This document shows, piece by piece, positions 50,610 to 59,419 of a stretch of 64,000 nt of DNA. The notes under the pieces were generated by a model. The model was given only the letters and a program-made list of their open reading frames with translations, was not told the DNA's origin and ran no database searches. Numbering within the stretch: the first letter of the stretch is position 1; each line of letters opens with the position of its first letter. The position numbers were made by a program, and so were the translations under genes. The DNA comes from UBA7985 sp965661545 (GTDB lineage Bacteria > Pseudomonadota > Alphaproteobacteria > UBA7985): positions 62,001 through 126,000 of the forward strand of contig CBFIEF010000004.1 in NCBI GenBank assembly GCA_965661545.1, read 5' to 3'.

Positions 50610-51833
50610 TTAAGTCAAAGACAGGCTCGCAAGAATAGCGGGAATCTTCTTCTTCAGGCCAAAAAAGCCCGCTCGGGCGTGCGGCCAGACCGCTTGATCG
50701 TAGGCACGGGTCACCTCGACCAAGGTTAGACCCTGGCTGCTGCACGCCGCATGTACCGCCTTGCGCATAGGGCCAAGCGGTAGGCGAGGCGTAACGATGC
50801 AGTCCAGCGCCAACTCCCGCGCCCAGCGCGCCAAACCGTCTGCAACGGGTTCATCAGCTTCGGCCTGCGCGCACGGCAGTCCAAAATGCGCTTCGCTCGC
50901 CATCGCACCACTTTTGACCGCTTGGACGGAAAAGGCATCGACTGTTGCTGCTGTTGGCCTCACGGACCGGTTGACCGGCGCCGACCACGCAAAAAGGCCG
51001 GTCGGGGTCGGCAGAGGTTCGAATTGATGAACAGCGCAATCCTCAGCCGTCAACAGCAAGCCAAACCGTTGTCCATCCAAGTCAGGAACATCGAATGCCG
51101 GCTGGACGCGCTCCCCAAGATCGGCTTCCTCCAGCGTAATCGCAGACGGCGAAAGCTGGCCCTCGGGCTTAAAGCGCCCTTGGGTATATTCTTCGATGTT
51201 TGCAGATCGCGCGAGATAGGTTTTCCCCGCCGTGTGTAAGCCCGCGACCCAGCGCCATGAACAGGTGTTCGACGCTGGATCGCCATCGAGCAAATTTCGG
51301 TAAAACAAATCGGCACCCAAAACCCAGGGCAGTTTGAGGGTAAAGATCCAAATGCTGGCAAACCACATCCGGGCGTGATTGTGCAAATAATGGGTCTCCT
51401 GCAGCTCCTTCACCCACGCATCAAAGCACTCAATACCCGTCCGCCCTTCAACAGCTTCGGCATAGCGACTGGCAAGACCTGCGTCTTTTTCCATCAGAGC
51501 AAACTGCGCGACGACATCGGCGCGGTAGCGGCGCCAGACTTCAGGGCGGTGTTCCAACCATCCTTTGAAGTAAGACCGCCAAAAGACCTCCTGCACGAAC
51601 TTCTCAGAAGCCGCGAAACCATGGCGCGATAGCACAGCGCTCAAGATATCGGTCTCCAAGATCAGCCGATGCCGAACCCACGGCGATAGACCCGATACCT
51701 TATCGTGTGCATTCGGTCCAAAATCGAAGTTCCGTTGCTGGGCATAAGACCTCCCTGCTAGCGGCAAGAAAGCCTCGAAGCGGTCTTGCGCAGAGGCATG
51801 GGTCGCGGCAGTTGGGGCGGCGAAAGAGGTCAT
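50610..51833 (-). CDS. Photolyase-like FAD-domain protein, FAD domain first
   Basis: The 407-residue protein begins, within 20 residues, with photolyase FAD-domain motifs that normally lie in the C-terminal half: FVQEVFWRSYFKGWLEHRPE, ETHYLHNHARMWFASIWIFT and DGDPASNTCSWRWVAGLHT (to about residue 235). The usual N-terminal antenna domain is missing. After a linker the last 160 residues look like an alpha/beta domain, with LARWARELALDCIVTPRLPL and VTRAYDQAVWPHARAGFFGL. The order is thus reversed relative to normal photolyases, perhaps a circular permutation. ATG at 51833 has no strong ribosome site. Its stop is 19 bases from the photolyase stop. Repair or light sensing is plausible. Confidence 0.75.
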   Translation of the reverse strand: MTSFAAPTAATHASAQDRFEAFLPLAGRSYAQQRNFDFGPNAHDKVSGLSPWVRHRLILETDILSAVLSRHGFAASEKFVQEVFWRSYFKGWLEHRPEVWRRYRADVVAQFALMEKDAGLASRYAEAVEGRTGIECFDAWVKELQETHYLHNHARMWFASIWIFTLKLPWVLGADLFYRNLLDGDPASNTCSWRWVAGLHTAGKTYLARSANIEEYTQGRFKPEGQLSPSAITLEEADLGERVQPAFDVPDLDGQRFGLLLTAEDCAVHQFEPLPTPTGLFAWSAPVNRSVRPTAATVDAFSVQAVKSGAMASEAHFGLPCAQAEADEPVADGLARWARELALDCIVTPRLPLGPMRKAVHAACSSQGLTLVEVTRAYDQAVWPHARAGFFGLKKKIPAILASLSLT

Positions 51834-51919
51834 GAGGCACGCTTTTGGGTGGTTGAAACCATCTAGCGATTTATGCCGCTGAGACAGCCGGACAATGCGC
51901 GCCAAATCATCGCACCATC

Positions 51920-52864
51920 TTATTTCGCTTGCGGCATTTGCACGTCGAGCGTTCCTGCTTCTTCGAGCAGCCAAGTCCGAAATCGCTCGGCCATATCTCG
52001 TCGCAGCCGCGAGGGCGACATCACGAAATCATAACCAATGTCAGTTTCAAGGTGGACCGGCAGCGCTGGAACCAGCATGCCTTGCTCGACCAGACCATGC
52101 AGGATCGGCAGGCTACCCAGCACAACACCTTGTCCCGCCAGAGCCGCTTGCAGGGCCAGATTATAGTCGCTGAAGTGGACGTTGTTGTGCGCTTCAAACC
52201 GCCCCAAACCAGCCCTTGACCAAAAGTACGCAAAATCGAACCAGCGTGCGGTTTCCTTCGCCCACGGCGCCGGGCGAAGATCCCAATGCAAGAACGTCTG
52301 CTGCATCAGCGCAGATTGATGATCTCCAGGGCCGCGGGGCAGCAATTGAGGGCTGCATAGCGGCATCACTGCATCGCCAAACAAACGCGTCGTCCGCTCT
52401 GGATCCTGCACCGCCACGCCATAGCGCACCGCCCCATCAATTCCGTCGCGAGACAAATCCTTGATCTCAAGCGATGAGTCGATCAGCACATCAATGCCGG
52501 GATTGGCGTCTCGAAACCGTTGCAGACGGGGAACGAGCCATGATTGGGCAAAGAAAGGCTCGGCGGAAATCACCAAACGGGTCTCTGTCTGCGTTGTTGG
52601 CACCATCAGCCCCACCGCCTGCTGCAAAGCCGCAAAGCCGTCCGACAACCGCCCCGCGCCCGCCTCTCCCGCACTGGTCAGTGACAGGCCCTGCCCATCT
52701 CGCTCAATCAAAGTAACGCCCAAGTGCGCTTCGAGCTTTGCCACCAATTGCTTCACAGCAGCAGGGGTCACACGCAGTTTTTCTGCAGCTTCCTTGTAGC
52801 TTTTTGTCTGCGCGACCGCGTCAAAGGCGCGCAGTGCATTCAGTGAGGGCATCGCATCGGTCAT
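51920..52864 (-). CDS. LysR-family transcriptional regulator (GcvA-like)
   Basis: The 314-residue protein begins MTDAMPSLNALRAFDAVAQT and has the helix-turn-helix KSYKEAAEKLRVTPAAVKQL typical of GcvA-type regulators. The effector domain ends normally with DMAERFRTWLLEEA. A longer reading to 53308 would overlap the GcvT-family gene on the other strand and adds nothing like LysR, so 52864 was chosen. The gene is divergent from the GcvT-family gene, 174 bases away, and most likely controls it, as GcvA controls glycine-cleavage genes in E. coli. Confidence 0.88.
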   Translation of the reverse strand: MTDAMPSLNALRAFDAVAQTKSYKEAAEKLRVTPAAVKQLVAKLEAHLGVTLIERDGQGLSLTSAGEAGAGRLSDGFAALQQAVGLMVPTTQTETRLVISAEPFFAQSWLVPRLQRFRDANPGIDVLIDSSLEIKDLSRDGIDGAVRYGVAVQDPERTTRLFGDAVMPLCSPQLLPRGPGDHQSALMQQTFLHWDLRPAPWAKETARWFDFAYFWSRAGLGRFEAHNNVHFSDYNLALQAALAGQGVVLGSLPILHGLVEQGMLVPALPVHLETDIGYDFVMSPSRLRRDMAERFRTWLLEEAGTLDVQMPQAK

Positions 52865-53038
52865 AGAAGTCAGATTATCTAACTTCTGCAAAAGATCAAA
52901 TGAGTCGCCTTTGGGCTCTGAACCACGATAGGTTTGGGCCAGAACATGAGAGCTTAGGGGATAGCCATGCTTGGTAGCGGCGACGGGAAAACACGCAGCG
53001 TAATTCGAAATCAGCCTGGATCCGGTTGGGATTTCAAC

Positions 53039-54157
53039 ATGAGTCGGCACCGCTTCCACGCGCACGAAGCGGATATGGGGGCATCCTATACCGTCTATAA
53101 TCGCCGTTTCATGACGCTGAAGTATGATGGACAAAGCGTCGAAGAAGGCTATTGGAAACTCCGGCAAGAGGCGGCGGTCCTGCATACCGGCGAGTTCCCG
53201 GTCCAATTCGAAGGACCAGACGCCGAGCGCTTGCTCGACCTGCTGTTCACCAAAGACATTACCAAAGTTAAACCCATGCGCTGCGGTTATGGCCTCGCGT
53301 GCTACCACGACGGTGGCTTAATCGTTGACGGCGTGCTGATGCGACTGGCGGCGGACAAGTTCTGGTACGTGCAGGCCGACGGTGATTTTTACAGCTGGGC
53401 CCGCGCGCATGCGGTTGGCATGGACGTAAAGATCTCCGACCCTCGGGTTTATGTTTCGCAGGTTCAGGGGCCAAACGCGCTCAAAATCCTACAAGCGGCC
53501 AACGAAGGCGGAAAACTGCCCGAGCCATTCGGCTATTTTGCCATCGCTCAGGTCAATCTCGGCGGGCAGCACGTCTATATCACCCGCACTGGCTACACCA
53601 ATGAGCTGGGTTGGGAGTTCTACGTTGAACCTCATCATGACGCAGAAGCGCTTTGGGCGCACTTGGAACAAGCGGGTAAGCCCTTTGGTATGACGCTGTT
53701 TGGGTTGGATTCCATGAACATCCGGCGCATCGAAGCGGGCATCCTGAACGCAGGTACCGATTTCGACGAGACGACTACGCCTTTTGATGTTGGTTTGGGT
53801 CGCTTTGTTGATATGGACAAAGCTGACTTTATCGGCAAATCAGCGCTGGAAGCCGCCTCCAAAGAACCTCGGCACACTGGGCTTAAGTGCCCCACAGCAG
53901 AGCCTGTGATCCAAGGCGAGATTATGCAGGGCACGACAGTCATAGGCCGGGTGACGGCAGGGGCATTTTCGCCGTTCTTGAAGCACGGAACCGGCCTCGC
54001 TTTGCTGGATCGCGCAGGCCATCAGAACGGCGAAGCTGTCAGCATTCGCTGCGTCGATGGTGCCATGCACGCCGGCGAGCTGCACGCTGCGCCCTTCTAC
54101 GATGACCAAGCGGAAATCCCACGCGGCAAGAAGGTTGATATCCCTACCCGAGGCTAA
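53039..54157 (+). CDS. GcvT-family folate-dependent methyltransferase
   Basis: The 372-residue protein has the GcvT fold, with YTVYNRRFMTLKYDG, GGLIVDGVLMRL, GPNALKIL, TRTGYTNELGWEFYVE, MNIRRIEAGILNAGTD and TTTPFDVGLGRFVDMDKADF. The TGYTNELGWE motif is like GcvT T-protein, while the opening YTVYNR resembles DMSP demethylase (DmdA). DmdA's own motif (SGYSKQGGFE-like) is absent, so DmdA is not claimed. No gcvH or gcvP is near, so glycine cleavage is unlikely; demethylation of another methylated substrate to 5-methyl- or methylene-tetrahydrofolate is the best guess. A GcvA-like regulator is divergent. Confidence 0.82.
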   Translation: MSRHRFHAHEADMGASYTVYNRRFMTLKYDGQSVEEGYWKLRQEAAVLHTGEFPVQFEGPDAERLLDLLFTKDITKVKPMRCGYGLACYHDGGLIVDGVLMRLAADKFWYVQADGDFYSWARAHAVGMDVKISDPRVYVSQVQGPNALKILQAANEGGKLPEPFGYFAIAQVNLGGQHVYITRTGYTNELGWEFYVEPHHDAEALWAHLEQAGKPFGMTLFGLDSMNIRRIEAGILNAGTDFDETTTPFDVGLGRFVDMDKADFIGKSALEAASKEPRHTGLKCPTAEPVIQGEIMQGTTVIGRVTAGAFSPFLKHGTGLALLDRAGHQNGEAVSIRCVDGAMHAGELHAAPFYDDQAEIPRGKKVDIPTRG

Positions 54158-54165
54158 GCCTCGGG
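54147..54165 (+). other. Hairpin overlapping the GcvT stop codon
   Basis: CCCGAGG-CTAAG-CCTCGGG is a perfect 7-pair stem with the TAA stop in its loop. There is no T-run, so it is more likely an RNA-stability or read-through element than a standard terminator. Confidence 0.4.
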
Positions 54166-54374
54166 ACGACAGCTTAAAGCATATGTTCAAAGATCTATTT
54201 TGCGTTGCAATTTATTTTTAATTTGCCTCATTCCGCTTTTATGTGGGAGTGATGCGGTTTGTTCAGGCTGGGATTGGCCATGAACGTTTGAAATTCAGAG
54301 CGTCGTCAAATGGCGTTCTGGCTGGGAAATTTGTACCGTTCGCGCCCGCCCGGCCCACCCATTAGGGACTCCAC

Positions 54375-55400
54375 ATGGCCGACAATGAAGACACGCCGAT
54401 CGACGGCTCCAACGAGATCTTTGCGAACTCGTTGCTGGAGGGGCGGCGTCCGCCAAGCCCCGGTTTGTGGGACGAAATGCGCAGTTTTCTCGCAATTGCG
54501 CGCGCAGGCAGTTTGTTAGGTGCCACTGAGACACTCGGCATATCGCAACCCACGTTGTCGCGACGCCTGATGACGTTGGAAGACCGCTTGGGGCAACTGG
54601 TGATCCGCAAGCCACATGGTATCGAGCTAACCACCAAGGGCCGCGAAGTTGCCGAGCGGATTGCCAAGATCGATCTGGATTTTGCCGATCTGTTTGTCGC
54701 CTCGTCTGCACCAACCTACCGATCTGTCGTCAAGGTGGCCGCAACCGACGGCCTCGCAGCTTTTTGGCTGGCCCCTCACATCCCCGGCCTCATGCAACAG
54801 GGTATTCAAGTCAGTCTGGAAGTCATATCGCTGCAAAACGTACCCAATCTGAAAAAGAACGAAGTCGATATCATCGTGGCTTTTCCTGTGCCGGTGCAGG
54901 ACGATTTTATTGTGGAAGATCTCGGGACCATGCACCTGTCGACCTTTGCATCGCTTGAGTACATCAAGCGCTTCGGCGTTCCGACGCGAGAGACACTCAG
55001 CGAACACCGTTTTGTCGGCAATCGGCAGTATCTCTCCATGAGTGATTTTTGGCAGGATTGGGTGTCAGTGACCAAAGAGGCGCAGTACATCGCTGGTACT
55101 GATATGAACGTAACCTATGCCGCCATGATCAAGTCGGGCTTAGGTATGGGGCTGCTGGGTAATTACATGAACATGGACCCCTATTTGGTCCACGTAGACT
55201 TGGGCGTGAACATCAATCACGGGATCAGGATGTTCAGCTTGGAGCAAAAGCGGAACGACCCCGAAATTGCCGCCACGAAACAGTGGATCCGTGGCATCTT
55301 CCGTGGCAATCCGTGGTTTGGGCCAACGCTCAACACAAACTTAGAAGTCTCAAATTACGATCAGCGGGTGCGCTGGCTCATGAACCACTTTTCGGGCTGA
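54375..55400 (+). CDS. LysR-family transcriptional regulator
   Basis: The 341-residue protein has a 30-residue lead (MADNEDTPIDGSNEIFANSL) before the helix-turn-helix (MRSFLAIARAGSLLGATETL, SQPTLSRRLMTLEDRLGQ) and a full effector domain. AGGGA lies upstream of the ATG. The extra N-terminal segment is unusual for the family. Its target is unclear: neighbours are the GcvT-family gene upstream, on the same strand, and a GNAT gene downstream. Confidence 0.86.
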   Translation: MADNEDTPIDGSNEIFANSLLEGRRPPSPGLWDEMRSFLAIARAGSLLGATETLGISQPTLSRRLMTLEDRLGQLVIRKPHGIELTTKGREVAERIAKIDLDFADLFVASSAPTYRSVVKVAATDGLAAFWLAPHIPGLMQQGIQVSLEVISLQNVPNLKKNEVDIIVAFPVPVQDDFIVEDLGTMHLSTFASLEYIKRFGVPTRETLSEHRFVGNRQYLSMSDFWQDWVSVTKEAQYIAGTDMNVTYAAMIKSGLGMGLLGNYMNMDPYLVHVDLGVNINHGIRMFSLEQKRNDPEIAATKQWIRGIFRGNPWFGPTLNTNLEVSNYDQRVRWLMNHFSG

Positions 55401-55435
55401 CTGCGGTTCTTTAGCCAACCCGAAAAATTGGCGCA

Positions 55436-55984
55436 TTAGGCCGCTCGTTCGTAGCTGTTGGGTTGATCCAGAGCTGTTTCTTGCCGGAACAACATCACCG
55501 TATCTGCCGCCAAGGTGACAGCATCGTTGCACACGGGGATTTCTTTGACCAACTCCAAGTAACCATGGTCGTGGCCTTCGAAATGCGCGGGCGCTTTATC
55601 GGAGATATTGAAGCCTAGAAGGCGCCAAAGACGCGCGGTTGCAGGGGCCGCGTGGGTGACAATTCGCCGATATCCCTTTTGCCCCGCATATCGGGCCACG
55701 CCCTCGATGGCTTTAGGCAGAATGTGACGATTGCGGTACTTGGGACGAACACAAGCACGCTCTAGCTTTACAAAGTCACCAAAGAAACGAAGACGGACGG
55801 TGGACACGGGCTCATCGCCAACATAGCCCAGCGCGTGCGTGGCGAAGTTGTCATTCTCATCAAACTCATGCGCCGCCGGAACCCCGACTTCTTCCAAATT
55901 ACAAATGCCCCGAATCGCTGCGACATGCATCATGTCTACCTGTGTCGTGGCAAGTTTGAAGTGAATGTCTTCTGGCTTGATCAT
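55436..55984 (-). CDS. GNAT-family acyltransferase
   Basis: The 182-residue protein shows the GNAT core: LERACVRPKYRNRHILPKAI (acetyl-CoA binding R-x-x-x-x), IEGVARYAGQKGYRRIVTHA and LWRLLGFNISDKAP. It would transfer an acetyl or acyl group from CoA; no substrate can be named. The start at 55984 (MIKPEDIHFKLATTQVDMMH) has AGGGA seven bases upstream; a start 27 bases earlier lacks one. It ends SYERAA, 35 bases from the convergent LysR gene. Confidence 0.85.
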   Translation of the reverse strand: MIKPEDIHFKLATTQVDMMHVAAIRGICNLEEVGVPAAHEFDENDNFATHALGYVGDEPVSTVRLRFFGDFVKLERACVRPKYRNRHILPKAIEGVARYAGQKGYRRIVTHAAPATARLWRLLGFNISDKAPAHFEGHDHGYLELVKEIPVCNDAVTLAADTVMLFRQETALDQPNSYERAA

Positions 55985-56226
55985 GCTCGTATCCCTGAGT
56001 TTCCTGTTCAAGGGTCACGCTAGGCTTTGCAAGTCAGGACAGGTTATAGCCCTGTTGAATAGCTTAGTAGAAAAATGTTTTAGGCTAAAGGCACCATCCA
56101 ATAGAGAAAATATCCATCCTCAATACAGCTCAAAGTTTATTTTTCCGTGATTTCTTAAGCCATTAACCCGTCATTTCGCGGCGCTTACTGCTTGGTAAAC
56201 GGATATCGTTTGCTTAAACTTCCCCC

Positions 56227-57525
56227 ATGAAAGCTCATCCACGAAACACACACGGCCTGTGGGGTCAAACGGCGGTCACGGCACCAGCGACAGCGCCACT
56301 GACCCACGATTTTGAGACGGAAATCGCGATCATCGGTGCCGGCCTTACCGGCCTGCGCGCGGCCCTTGAGCTGCGCGCCCAAGACCGAGACGTTGCTATT
56401 CTCGATGCTGGCGAGATCGGACATGGGTGTTCAGGACGCAACGGTGGGCAGGTTAATCCCGGCTGGAAAATGGACCTTCATGAAATTGCTGAACACTATG
56501 GCCGTGAGCATGCACACAGCGCGCTTGAGTTGGCAAAGACGGCGGTTCCTGCGCTTTCTACGCTGATCAACAGCGAAGGCCTGAAGTGCGAGTTTATCGA
56601 AAATGGCTACGTGCAGGGCGCCACAGGGCCACGGGGTTTGGCCTCGATCAACCAGCGTGCCTCGCAATGGGTCGAACACGGTATCGACGCGGAAATATTG
56701 TCGGCAAAGGCCGGACAAGATTTGCTTGGCACTGACGCCTATGACGGAGTCATGCTTCACGCCCAAGGCGGCAACCTTCATCCACTGTCCTATGCCCGCG
56801 AATTGGGCCGTGTTGTGCTGGAACGAGGCGGCGCGATTTTCACCGGCTCACAAGCAAAACAGATCAGGCAAACCGCCCAAGGCTTTACCATTACCACCCA
56901 AGACGGACATCTGAGAGCGCGGAAAATTATCCTCGCCACCAATGGATATACGGACCGGCTGTGGGATGGCTTGGCGCAGGCTGTGGTGCCGGTCGCCAGC
57001 TCTCTCTCCGCTACCGCGCCCCTGCCCCAGCCCGTCGCAGACGCCATTCTGCCGGGTCGGCATTCGGTCTCGGAGACACGCCGGATACAGGTTTACTATC
57101 GCATGACCCGTGATCGCCGGTTTGTCATCGGTGGACGCGGCGCGACCTTTGGAGCGGCGGAAGAGGGATCGACGCGAGAAGTTCGTGAAATTGCAGAGCG
57201 CTATTTTCCGGCGCTGGCTGGTGTGGAGTGGACGCACGACTGGGCCGGGACAGTGGCGATGACATGGGATCATGCACCCAAGCTGATGCGTCTGGCTGAT
57301 GGTGTCTACGCGGGCATGGGCTTTAATGGTCGCGGGGTGGCGATGGCGACAGCCATGGGTGGACAGCTTGCCCGCGCTGTCATGCAACAACCAACGGATC
57401 TCCCCCTAAAACCGCTGTACAAAACGCCGTTTCATGGCTTGCGGACATTGGGCATTTTCGGAACCCTCGTCAAAGGCCGGATTCTGGATCGTATGGACCG
57501 TCTGGATCGCCGCAGCAGACCATAG
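56227..57525 (+). CDS. NAD(P)/FAD-dependent amine oxidoreductase (DAO/PuuB-like)
   Basis: The 432-residue protein has a short lead with a tryptophan (HGLWGQTA), then the FAD Rossmann motif EIAIIGAGLTGLRAAL (32-47) and GHGCSGRNGGQVNPGWKMD, which is the signature of the OrdL/PuuB branch of the DAO family. The C-terminus has VYAGMGFNGRGVAMATAMGG. Such enzymes oxidise gamma-glutamylputrescine, N-methyl amino acids or D-amino acids. No polyamine genes lie beside it. No GcvT domain is present, unlike the 37070 protein. Confidence 0.88.
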   Translation: MKAHPRNTHGLWGQTAVTAPATAPLTHDFETEIAIIGAGLTGLRAALELRAQDRDVAILDAGEIGHGCSGRNGGQVNPGWKMDLHEIAEHYGREHAHSALELAKTAVPALSTLINSEGLKCEFIENGYVQGATGPRGLASINQRASQWVEHGIDAEILSAKAGQDLLGTDAYDGVMLHAQGGNLHPLSYARELGRVVLERGGAIFTGSQAKQIRQTAQGFTITTQDGHLRARKIILATNGYTDRLWDGLAQAVVPVASSLSATAPLPQPVADAILPGRHSVSETRRIQVYYRMTRDRRFVIGGRGATFGAAEEGSTREVREIAERYFPALAGVEWTHDWAGTVAMTWDHAPKLMRLADGVYAGMGFNGRGVAMATAMGGQLARAVMQQPTDLPLKPLYKTPFHGLRTLGIFGTLVKGRILDRMDRLDRRSRP

Positions 57526-58027
57526 CCGACTTAGCCGTTTCACAACCCATTGCCGCCCTTCCAACCGCCAGGCTGATTTCGCGAAATGAACAGAGAGGCA
57601 GCATCACTTTTCGCTTCATTAGGGCAGAGACGAATGATGTAGCGATCCCCGTGCATTGCGCTGGCCGTCATTCATTTGCGTTCGGTCGCTACTGAGTACG
57701 TCACCGTGCTTTGCACCGCCTCTTTGGCGTTTTGCACTGTAAAACTAAGGCTTACTGGAAGAATCGCTTGTTTGATGAAGCTGCTGACACTGGAGTTTGG
57801 GCGCGTAAGCTGGCGAAACGATGATCAAAATGCCGTCAATAATCTCAAATTTTGATCAACAATCCCGTTGTTTGGGAGCTAAGAGCTTGCGTTATTGCAA
57901 TGCAGAACTTACCCAAGAGTATCCCTCACGCATCGATGCTGAGGTCAAGCTTGTGCAGCGCTCCAAAGGTGTGCCCGCTCGCAGGTCCGTTCAAAGGCGC
58001 ACCAACGTCCCTACAGGAGTAAACGCT
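57526..58027. other. 502-base leader before the amino-acid binding-protein gene
   Basis: An in-frame extension upstream of 58028 is open back to 57821 but lacks a signal peptide and ribosome site, so it was not used. The region contains short direct repeats (TTTGCACCG and TTTTGCACTG near 57713-57740) and no recognised riboswitch. It probably holds the promoter and a long 5' leader. Confidence 0.55.
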
Positions 58028-58747
58028 ATGAAAAAGATTCTTGTTGCCAGCCTCGCACTCTTCGCGACCGCGAGTGTTGCTTCCGCTGAAACCGTTCGCC
58101 TTGGCACCGAAGGTGCTTACATGCCTTGGAACGGCCTCGACGATAACAACGAAGTCATCGGCTTTGAGCGTGAAGTGGGCGATGCCCTCTGTGAAATCGC
58201 TGGCCTGACGTGTGAGTGGGTTATCAACGATTGGGATTCTATTATCCCGAACCTCGTTGCCGGTAACTACGACGCGATTATCGCTGGTATGTCCATTACC
58301 GCTGAGCGTGACGAAGTCATCGACTTCACCGCTGAGTATTACCCACCATCCCCGTCGCTGTACATGGCTCTGGCTGGTGGTTCTGCGAGCGGCGTGATCG
58401 CTGCACAGACCAACACCATTCAGGCTGGCTATGTTGCTGAAGCTGGTGGTGACCTCATCGAGTTCTCTACCCCTGACGAAACCATCGCGGCTGTAAAGTC
58501 CGGCGAAGCTGACGCAGTTCTGGCGGACGGCGACTACTTGGTTCCGATCGTAGCAGAGTCCGGCGGCATGTTGGAAATTGTTGGCGATTCCGTTTACATC
58601 GGCGGTGGCATTGGCATGGGTGTCCGTGAGACTGATGGCGACCTGAAGGCTGCTATGGACGCAGCAATCGAGCAGATGAAAAGCGACGGTTCTCTGAACG
58701 CGCTGATCATAAAGTGGTTCGACGATGTCGAAAGCGATATCTACTAA
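58028..58747 (+). CDS. Amino-acid ABC transporter substrate-binding protein (family 3)
   Basis: The 239-residue protein has a signal peptide (MKKILVASLALFATASVASA) and the family 3 solute-binding fold with RLGTEGAYMPWNGLDDNNEV, GFEREVGDALCEIAGLTCEW and DAIIAGMSITAERDEVIDFT. This points to a polar or basic amino acid such as arginine, ornithine or a related compound. AGGAG lies just before the ATG. No permease or ATPase gene is next to it; it has its own terminator, so it is an orphan receptor that must work with a transporter encoded elsewhere. Confidence 0.9.
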   Translation: MKKILVASLALFATASVASAETVRLGTEGAYMPWNGLDDNNEVIGFEREVGDALCEIAGLTCEWVINDWDSIIPNLVAGNYDAIIAGMSITAERDEVIDFTAEYYPPSPSLYMALAGGSASGVIAAQTNTIQAGYVAEAGGDLIEFSTPDETIAAVKSGEADAVLADGDYLVPIVAESGGMLEIVGDSVYIGGGIGMGVRETDGDLKAAMDAAIEQMKSDGSLNALIIKWFDDVESDIY

Positions 58748-58771
58748 GACGCTGTTCCGATTATCGGTTAT

Positions 58772-58804
58772 AAAAGGGTCGCTTCGGCGGCCCTTTTTTT
58801 TTTG
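58772..58804 (+). terminator. Terminator after the amino-acid binding-protein gene
   Basis: GGGTCGC-TTCG-GCGGCCC forms a seven-pair stem (one G-T) with a UUCG tetraloop, preceded by AAAA and followed by eleven T. The convergent yigZ stop is at 58811. Confidence 0.93.
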
Positions 58805-58810
58805 TGTGGC

Positions 58811-59374
58811 TCAGGCTTGGAAATCGGCGAGGCTGTTAACGATCTCTTCAGGGCCTTCGACATCGATCACCGCACCCTCTTCGGTGAAGCGCCGGTCCAG
58901 AATAACCAAGGGCATTTGCGCGATCATGACCTCTAGCTCTGAGGCCTTGGCGAACCCGGCCTTGAGCGTTGCGCGGACAATGCGCGACCAAGCGGCGGTT
59001 TGCGCCTGATCCAACGCCGCCTTCACAGCACCAGGATAAGCCCGCGCAAGCCCGCCGGTCCCGAGCTTGGTCCCACCAAAGTAGCGCACAACAATCGCAC
59101 CAACATCGATCAAGCGCCGCCCAATCAGCAGCTTGAGAATGGGCATACCGGATGTACCAGAGGGTTCACCGTCGTCCTTAGCGCCTTCCTCGATCTGGTT
59201 ATTGGCATGAATGAGGCGAAACGCCGTCACGTGGTGATTGGCTTTGGGGTGTTCGGCGCGCAGTTCGTCCAACCGCTCCGCAAAGGACGCAATCGGCACG
59301 GCGTAAGCCAGAAACCGGGATTTCTTCTCCTCGGTCTCTGCAAAGGCTTCCTTTTCGAGCGTCAGAAAATCCAC
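58811..59374 (-). CDS. yigZ: YigZ/IMPACT-family protein
   Basis: The 187-residue protein carries the UPF0029/IMPACT N-terminal domain with DDGEPSGTSGMPIL and VVRYFGGTKLGTGGLARAY, followed by the DUF1949-type C-terminal domain. Bacterial YigZ proteins have an unclear role, perhaps in translation or proline peptide metabolism; the sequence adds nothing new. The start is GTG at 59374 with AGGGAG seven bases upstream. It is the last gene before the acyl-CoA dehydrogenase, on the same strand. Confidence 0.88.
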   Translation of the reverse strand: MDFLTLEKEAFAETEEKKSRFLAYAVPIASFAERLDELRAEHPKANHHVTAFRLIHANNQIEEGAKDDGEPSGTSGMPILKLLIGRRLIDVGAIVVRYFGGTKLGTGGLARAYPGAVKAALDQAQTAAWSRIVRATLKAGFAKASELEVMIAQMPLVILDRRFTEEGAVIDVEGPEEIVNSLADFQA

Positions 59375-59419
59375 GCCACACTCCCTGTTGCAGTCTGTAG
59401 GGCCAAAGCCGCAGCGACC

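Noticed and set aside
52865..53308. 148-residue N-terminal extension of the LysR gene
   Set aside because: It overlaps the GcvT-family gene on the opposite strand, contains no LysR motif and has no ribosome site.
53039..54157. DMSP demethylase DmdA
   Set aside because: The opening resembles DmdA, but the GYTNELGWE core and the rest are closer to general GcvT proteins, so the specific name is not justified.
57821..58027. 69-residue N-terminal extension of the amino-acid binding protein
   Set aside because: The signal peptide and AGGAG ribosome site place the start at 58028.
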